From: Sphaerisporangium album
Lineage (GTDB): Bacteria > Actinomycetota > Actinomycetes > Streptosporangiales > Streptosporangiaceae
Assembly (NCBI RefSeq): GCF_003323745.1
Contig: NZ_QOIL01000010.1
Coordinates: 214,110 to 278,109, forward strand
Direction: 5' to 3'
DNA: 64,000 bases
The position numbers and the translations under genes are program-made. The notes beneath the pieces were generated by a model that did no database searches, was not told the origin of the DNA, and worked only from the letters and a program-made list of their open reading frames with translations. Every line of letters starts with the position of its first letter. Within the stretch, counting starts at the first letter, position 1. Of the stretch, positions 61,254 to 64,000 are shown one piece after another.

Positions 61254-61319
61254 ATGAACACCGGCGTCCTTCAGACCGCCAGCCGGCTCCACGCCGACCT
61301 CATCGACCTCCTGCCTTGA
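61254..61319 (+). CDS. 21-residue reading frame, possible peptide or gene remnant
   Basis: ATG with GAGGG upstream, 11 nt after the AAA stop, encoding MNTGVLQTASRLHADLIDLL plus Pro. It reads like a genuine protein N-terminus cut off by the TGA. The sequence after it drops in GC and shows no continuing homology. It may be the remnant of a fourth operon gene broken by the event that brought in the toxin fragments. A small functional peptide is less likely. Confidence 0.3.
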   Translation: MNTGVLQTASRLHADLIDLLP

Positions 61320-61450
61320 CACAGGCCACATCTGGAATCCGCCTCTTCTGCGCCAACTATATGCTGCTTCGAATCGTACCCCCTCGGGCCTCTGCCAGCC
61401 TGTCGCTCGATATCGCGTTCTGCGCCTAACTGAAGGTGGAGTCGGCGTCG

Positions 61451-61798
61451 ATGAGTGTAGTCCGGGTCGAGTTGGACCGTCATGACTGGGAGTCCCTGCG
61501 TATGGCGGGCGGAACGGCCGAGCATGTTCCCGGCAGTATTCTAAGACTCGTCGCGGGACAGGCCGAGGATGAAGTCTCGGCCGCCTATTGGGAGCTCGAG
61601 AACCACGTGGTGGTGCAAGGACAACTTTTCGAGTCCGCGTATTACGTAGTACCCGCCTTGCTCGCTGCTCTTCTCGAAGATCCTTCGAGAACGGCTCGTG
61701 AGTCGATTCTCGAGCTGCTGTTCCAGATCGTCGCCGGTGAATCGCATATCTCCGAACACATTGCAGCCAATTACCGGCAAGTTTCATTATGGACATAA
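61451..61798 (+). CDS. Immunity-type HEAT-like protein, C-terminus truncated and fused into toxin sequence
   Basis: 115 residues. MAGGTAEHVPGSILRLVAGQ, AAYWELENHVVVQGQLFESAYYVVPALLAALLEDPSRTARESILELLFQIVAGE match small HEAT-like proteins found beside polymorphic toxins. After HIAAN the frame becomes YRQVSLWT, which is the toxin fragment read out of frame. The gene has thus lost its real C-terminus at about 61765. GC is clearly lower than the rest of the window. ATG chosen; a GTG at 61436 is in frame. Confidence 0.65.
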   Translation: MSVVRVELDRHDWESLRMAGGTAEHVPGSILRLVAGQAEDEVSAAYWELENHVVVQGQLFESAYYVVPALLAALLEDPSRTARESILELLFQIVAGESHISEHIAANYRQVSLWT

Positions 61799-61949
61799 AC
61801 CTGGCAGTGAATATGGGCGTGCCAGGGATGCGGCAAAGGCGGAAGGAACCATGTCGCGAGAAGATTTCATCAAGCATCAGAACGATCCCGAAAAATATCA
61901 AACCGAAGACGCGTATGAGAACATGAGTCATCGCCATGAACAGTGCTAG
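61764..61949 (+). pseudogene. 3' fragment of a GH-E family HNH/EndoVII nuclease toxin
   Basis: From QPITGKFHYGHKPGSEYGRA the frame continues with RDAAKAEGTMSREDFIKHQNDPEKYQTEDAYENMSHRHEQC and a stop. Gly-His-Lys-Pro-Gly, the (R)EDF helix, NDP and a closing N-x-S-H-x-H-E are the conserved residues of the GH-E toxin module (HNH/EndoVII superfamily) found at the C-terminal tips of polymorphic toxins. The rest of the toxin (secretion and repeat parts) is missing; upstream sequence belongs to an immunity-type gene in another frame. No start codon serves this frame properly. Its stop overlaps the ankyrin gene start, as in intact toxin/immunity pairs. Confidence 0.72.
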
Positions 61950-62337
61950 TATCGATCGAAAGGGGCGGTCCGAGCTGCACTATGCTGCTCTCAAGGGAGA
62001 TGCGGGGAGGGTATCTGAGCTGATTGCGGCCGGCCTGGATCCCAATCTTGTCGACGGTGACGGTTTCGTTCCTCTGCACATGGCCGCGCAGGAAGGTCAC
62101 GTTGATGCCGCCCGAGCACTCCTTGACAATGATGCAGAGGTTGATGCGGAGAACAGGCATGGCAATACGCCCTTGTCGGTAGCGGTATTCAACTCTCGTG
62201 GTAGGGGTGATCTCATGGCGCTCCTGCGAGAGCGGGGCGCCGACCCATGTCGAGAGAACAACTATGGGCAGACCCCCTTAGGGCTGGCCAAGTTGATCGC
62301 CAACTATGACGTCGCGCAGTATTTCGCGGACCTGTGA
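61936..62337 (+). CDS. Ankyrin-repeat protein, probable toxin immunity protein
   Basis: 133 residues with four ankyrin repeats: GRSELHYAALKGDAGRVSELIAAGLDPN, GFVPLHMAAQEGHVDAARALLDNDAEVD, GNTPLSVAVFNSRGRGDLMALLRERGADP and GQTPLGLAKLIANYDVAQYF. Proteins of this size and pattern (VFNSRGRGDL, LIANYDVA) follow GH-E and other nuclease toxins and act as immunity proteins. The start overlaps the toxin fragment stop by 14 nt. It appears intact although the toxin is not, so it may serve as an orphan antidote against kin carrying the complete toxin. Confidence 0.82.
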   Translation: MNSASIDRKGRSELHYAALKGDAGRVSELIAAGLDPNLVDGDGFVPLHMAAQEGHVDAARALLDNDAEVDAENRHGNTPLSVAVFNSRGRGDLMALLRERGADPCRENNYGQTPLGLAKLIANYDVAQYFADL

Positions 62338-62613
62338 TGTGATGCCGGCGCCGTTTTGATGGCACAATTTGAGGTGTCGGGTCTCGTTCGAAGCCGATTT
62401 GACAGCCATAGCGTGTGATCGTTTTCCCCAGGCCTACGTTCGGCACGGCTGCCGGGAGCGCCGCCATGCGTTCAATGGGTCCGGGTCCTGCCATGGATCT
62501 GTGTCCGTCCGGCGCCGCGTTGCCGGATGCCGCCAGGAGGAATCCGCGCTGTGGACGAAGATCGTCTCGGTCGGCGACGGGACCGGAAAGCTGGTGTCGG
62601 TAGGCTGAAGTGC
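62338..62613 (+). promoter_or_regulatory. Gap before helY with -10 box TAGGCT at 62601-62606, probable leaderless start
   Basis: 276 bp without a supportable gene. The right 150 bp return to high GC, marking the island edge near 62450. TAGGCT ends 7 nt before the helY ATG, so the mRNA probably starts at the start codon. TGTCGGTA overlaps the box but does not fit the PafBC spacing. Confidence 0.45.
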
Positions 62614-64000
62614 ATGACGACGCCTGCGGAACGCTATGCCGCCTTCCGTGACAAGCATGCCGGCAGCGGGCCCGCTCTCACCTCCTTCCGCGGCCTGTAC
62701 GACTTCGAGCTCGACGAGTTCCAGCTCGACGCCTGCAGGGCGCTGGAGGCGGGCGACGGCGTGCTGGTGGCGGCCCCGACGGGGTCGGGCAAGACCGTCG
62801 TGGGCGAGTTCGCCGTCCACCTGGCCCTGGAGCAGGGCAGCAAGTGCTTCTACACCACGCCGATCAAGGCGTTGTCCAACCAGAAGTACAACGACCTGGT
62901 CCGCCGCTACGGGGCCAAGAACGTCGGGCTGCTCACCGGCGACAACAGCGTGAACGGCGACGCCCCGATCGTGGTCATGACCACCGAGGTGCTGCGCAAC
63001 ATGCTCTACGCGGGCTCCAGCACGCTCGCCGGGCTCAGCCACGTGGTCATGGACGAGGTGCACTACCTCGCCGACCGCTTCCGCGGCGCCGTCTGGGAAG
63101 AGGTGATCATCCACCTTCCCGAGTCGGTGCGGGTGGTGGCCCTGTCGGCGACCGTCAGCAACGCCGAGGAGTTCGGCGAGTGGCTCGGCGAGGTGCGCGG
63201 CGACACCACGGTGATCGTGGACGAGCACCGTCCGGTGCCGCTCTGGCAGCACATGCTGGTCGGCGACCGCCTGTACGACCTGTTCGTCGACGAGGACAAC
63301 CGGCCGCGCATCAACCCCAGCCTCATGCGCATCTCCCGTGACGAGCAGCGCCTGGCCCAGGCGCGCGGCCGCCGCGGGTACTCGCGGCCGCGCCGCTCGG
63401 CCAACGGCGTCAGCCGGTCCGACGCGATCGAGAAGCTCGACTCCGAGGGGCTGCTGCCCGCGATCACGTTCATCTTCTCCCGCGCCGGGTGCGACGCCGC
63501 CGTCCTGCAGTGCCTGCACGCCGGAATCCGGCTCACCACCGACAGCGAGCGCCACGAGATCCGCCAGATCGTGGACGAGCGCACCGCCCACCTGCCCGAC
63601 GAGGACCTGTCGGTGCTCGGGTACCTGGAGTGGCGCGACTGCCTGGAGCGCGGCCTGGCCGCCCACCACGCCGGCATGCTCCCGGCCTTCAAGGAGGTCG
63701 TCGAGGAGCTGTTCACCCGAGGCCTGGTCAAGGCCGTGTTCGCCACCGAGACCCTGGCCCTCGGCATCAACATGCCCGCCCGCTCGGTGGTGATCGAGAA
63801 GCTCGACAAGTGGAACGGCGAGACCCACGCCGACCTGACCCCGGGGGAGTACACCCAGCTCACCGGGCGTGCCGGGCGGCGCGGCATCGACGTCGAGGGG
63901 CACGCGGTGGTGGCCTGGCAGCCGGGGACGGACCCGGTGGCCGTCGCGGGCCTGGCCAGCACCCGCACCTACCCGCTGCGCTCCAGCTTCCGCCCGTCGT
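62614..64000 (+). CDS. helY: DEAD/DEAH-box RNA helicase HelY (Ski2/Mtr4-like), cut by window end
   Basis: The first 462 codons are visible and the frame is still open at the end. MTTPAERYAAFRDKHAGS, then the Q-motif region FELDEFQLDACRALEAG, Walker A APTGSGKT (54-61), TTPIKALSNQKY, VMTTEVLRNML, MDEVHYL (DEVH box 147-150) and VALSATVSNAEEFGEWLG. The C-half of the helicase core follows with ATETLALGINMPARSVVI and GEYTQLTGRAGRRG. It belongs to the Ski2-like family near the Tat genes in actinobacteria and is thought to remodel RNA. Its usual neighbour dagK is displaced by the island. Confidence 0.95.
   Translation, partial: MTTPAERYAAFRDKHAGSGPALTSFRGLYDFELDEFQLDACRALEAGDGVLVAAPTGSGKTVVGEFAVHLALEQGSKCFYTTPIKALSNQKYNDLVRRYGAKNVGLLTGDNSVNGDAPIVVMTTEVLRNMLYAGSSTLAGLSHVVMDEVHYLADRFRGAVWEEVIIHLPESVRVVALSATVSNAEEFGEWLGEVRGDTTVIVDEHRPVPLWQHMLVGDRLYDLFVDEDNRPRINPSLMRISRDEQRLAQARGRRGYSRPRRSANGVSRSDAIEKLDSEGLLPAITFIFSRAGCDAAVLQCLHAGIRLTTDSERHEIRQIVDERTAHLPDEDLSVLGYLEWRDCLERGLAAHHAGMLPAFKEVVEELFTRGLVKAVFATETLALGINMPARSVVIEKLDKWNGETHADLTPGEYTQLTGRAGRRGIDVEGHAVVAWQPGTDPVAVAGLASTRTYPLRSSFRPS

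Noticed and set aside
62369..62608. Small frame between the ankyrin gene and helY
   Set aside because: Cys/Arg-rich without homology signs and overlaps the helY -10 box.
62595..62613. TGTCGGTA just before helY as a PafBC promoter
   Set aside because: The last base differs and the -10 box overlaps the element instead of lying 8 bp downstream.

Overview
The window comes from a high-GC, proteasome-bearing actinobacterium. It carries the complete Pup-proteasome system: ARC/Mpa, Dop, Pup, PrcB, PrcA, PafA and the PafB/PafC pair. It also has TatA/TatC, HelY and a RecB-like nuclease beside TrmI, the gene order known from Mycobacterium and Streptomyces. Codon bias, TTG/GTG starts and the metH - HAD - membrane protein start of the window fit Streptosporangiales (Nonomuraea/Streptosporangium type). 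That placement is inference from gene content, not from a marker gene.

Layout. 1-2137: 3' end of metH, a HAD phosphatase and a small membrane protein. 2960-9013: a complete peptide/nickel-type ABC importer (permease, lipoprotein, permease, two ATPases). 9045-10928: a NarL/DesK-type two-component pair on the minus strand. 11036-14937: RecB-like nuclease (minus), then a site-2 protease and an FHA protein (plus). 15003-18614: divergent sugar-type locus (class II aldolase and TetR regulator on one side, PfkB kinase and class III aminotransferase on the other). 18666-19766: tandem GNAT. 19886-28818: trmI, arc, dop, a Ser/Thr kinase, a small membrane protein, pup, prcB, prcA. 29036-42612: a 13.6-kb array of overlapping genes for hydantoin/oxoproline-like compounds (DUF917, two HyuA-type subunits, HyuB, a second dipeptide-type ABC importer and a PucR regulator), lying between prcA and pafA. 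42778-52803: pafA, FKBP lipoprotein, a Cys-rich HTH regulator, DUF3291, an orphan histidine kinase, DUF3866, pafB, pafC, a small membrane protein, tatA, tatC. 53066-54938: secreted M23 peptidase and a diacylglycerol-kinase-like gene. 55034-62337: an accessory island. 62614-64000: helY, cut by the window end.

How the genes work together. Dop deamidates the C-terminal Gln of Pup, PafA ligates Pup to lysines, ARC recruits and unfolds pupylated proteins, and PrcA/PrcB degrade them. PafB/PafC form the DNA-damage activator known from mycobacteria. The neighbouring RecB-like nuclease gene carries a near-textbook PafBC-type promoter (TGTCGGTG-N8-TACAGT) ending 7 nt before its start codon. Several housekeeping genes here (trmI, recB-like, pafA, DUF3866, dagK, helY and the small tat-linked gene) have a TAnnnT -10 box 6-8 nt before the start codon, so leaderless transcripts are likely.

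The island between dagK and helY is the most unusual part. It has a TPR regulator with an internal twin-arginine motif, an RsbW-like ATPase, and a small protein/DUF6879/XRE-DUF5753 triplet. A radical SAM gene follows, whose C-terminal SPASM region looks deleted and shifted out of frame, then an APH-like kinase and an AAA ATPase. It ends with a low-GC wreck of a polymorphic toxin locus: a truncated immunity-like gene fused to the 3' end of a GH-E nuclease toxin, followed by an intact ankyrin immunity-type gene. No tRNA, rRNA, CRISPR array or insertion sequence was recognised.
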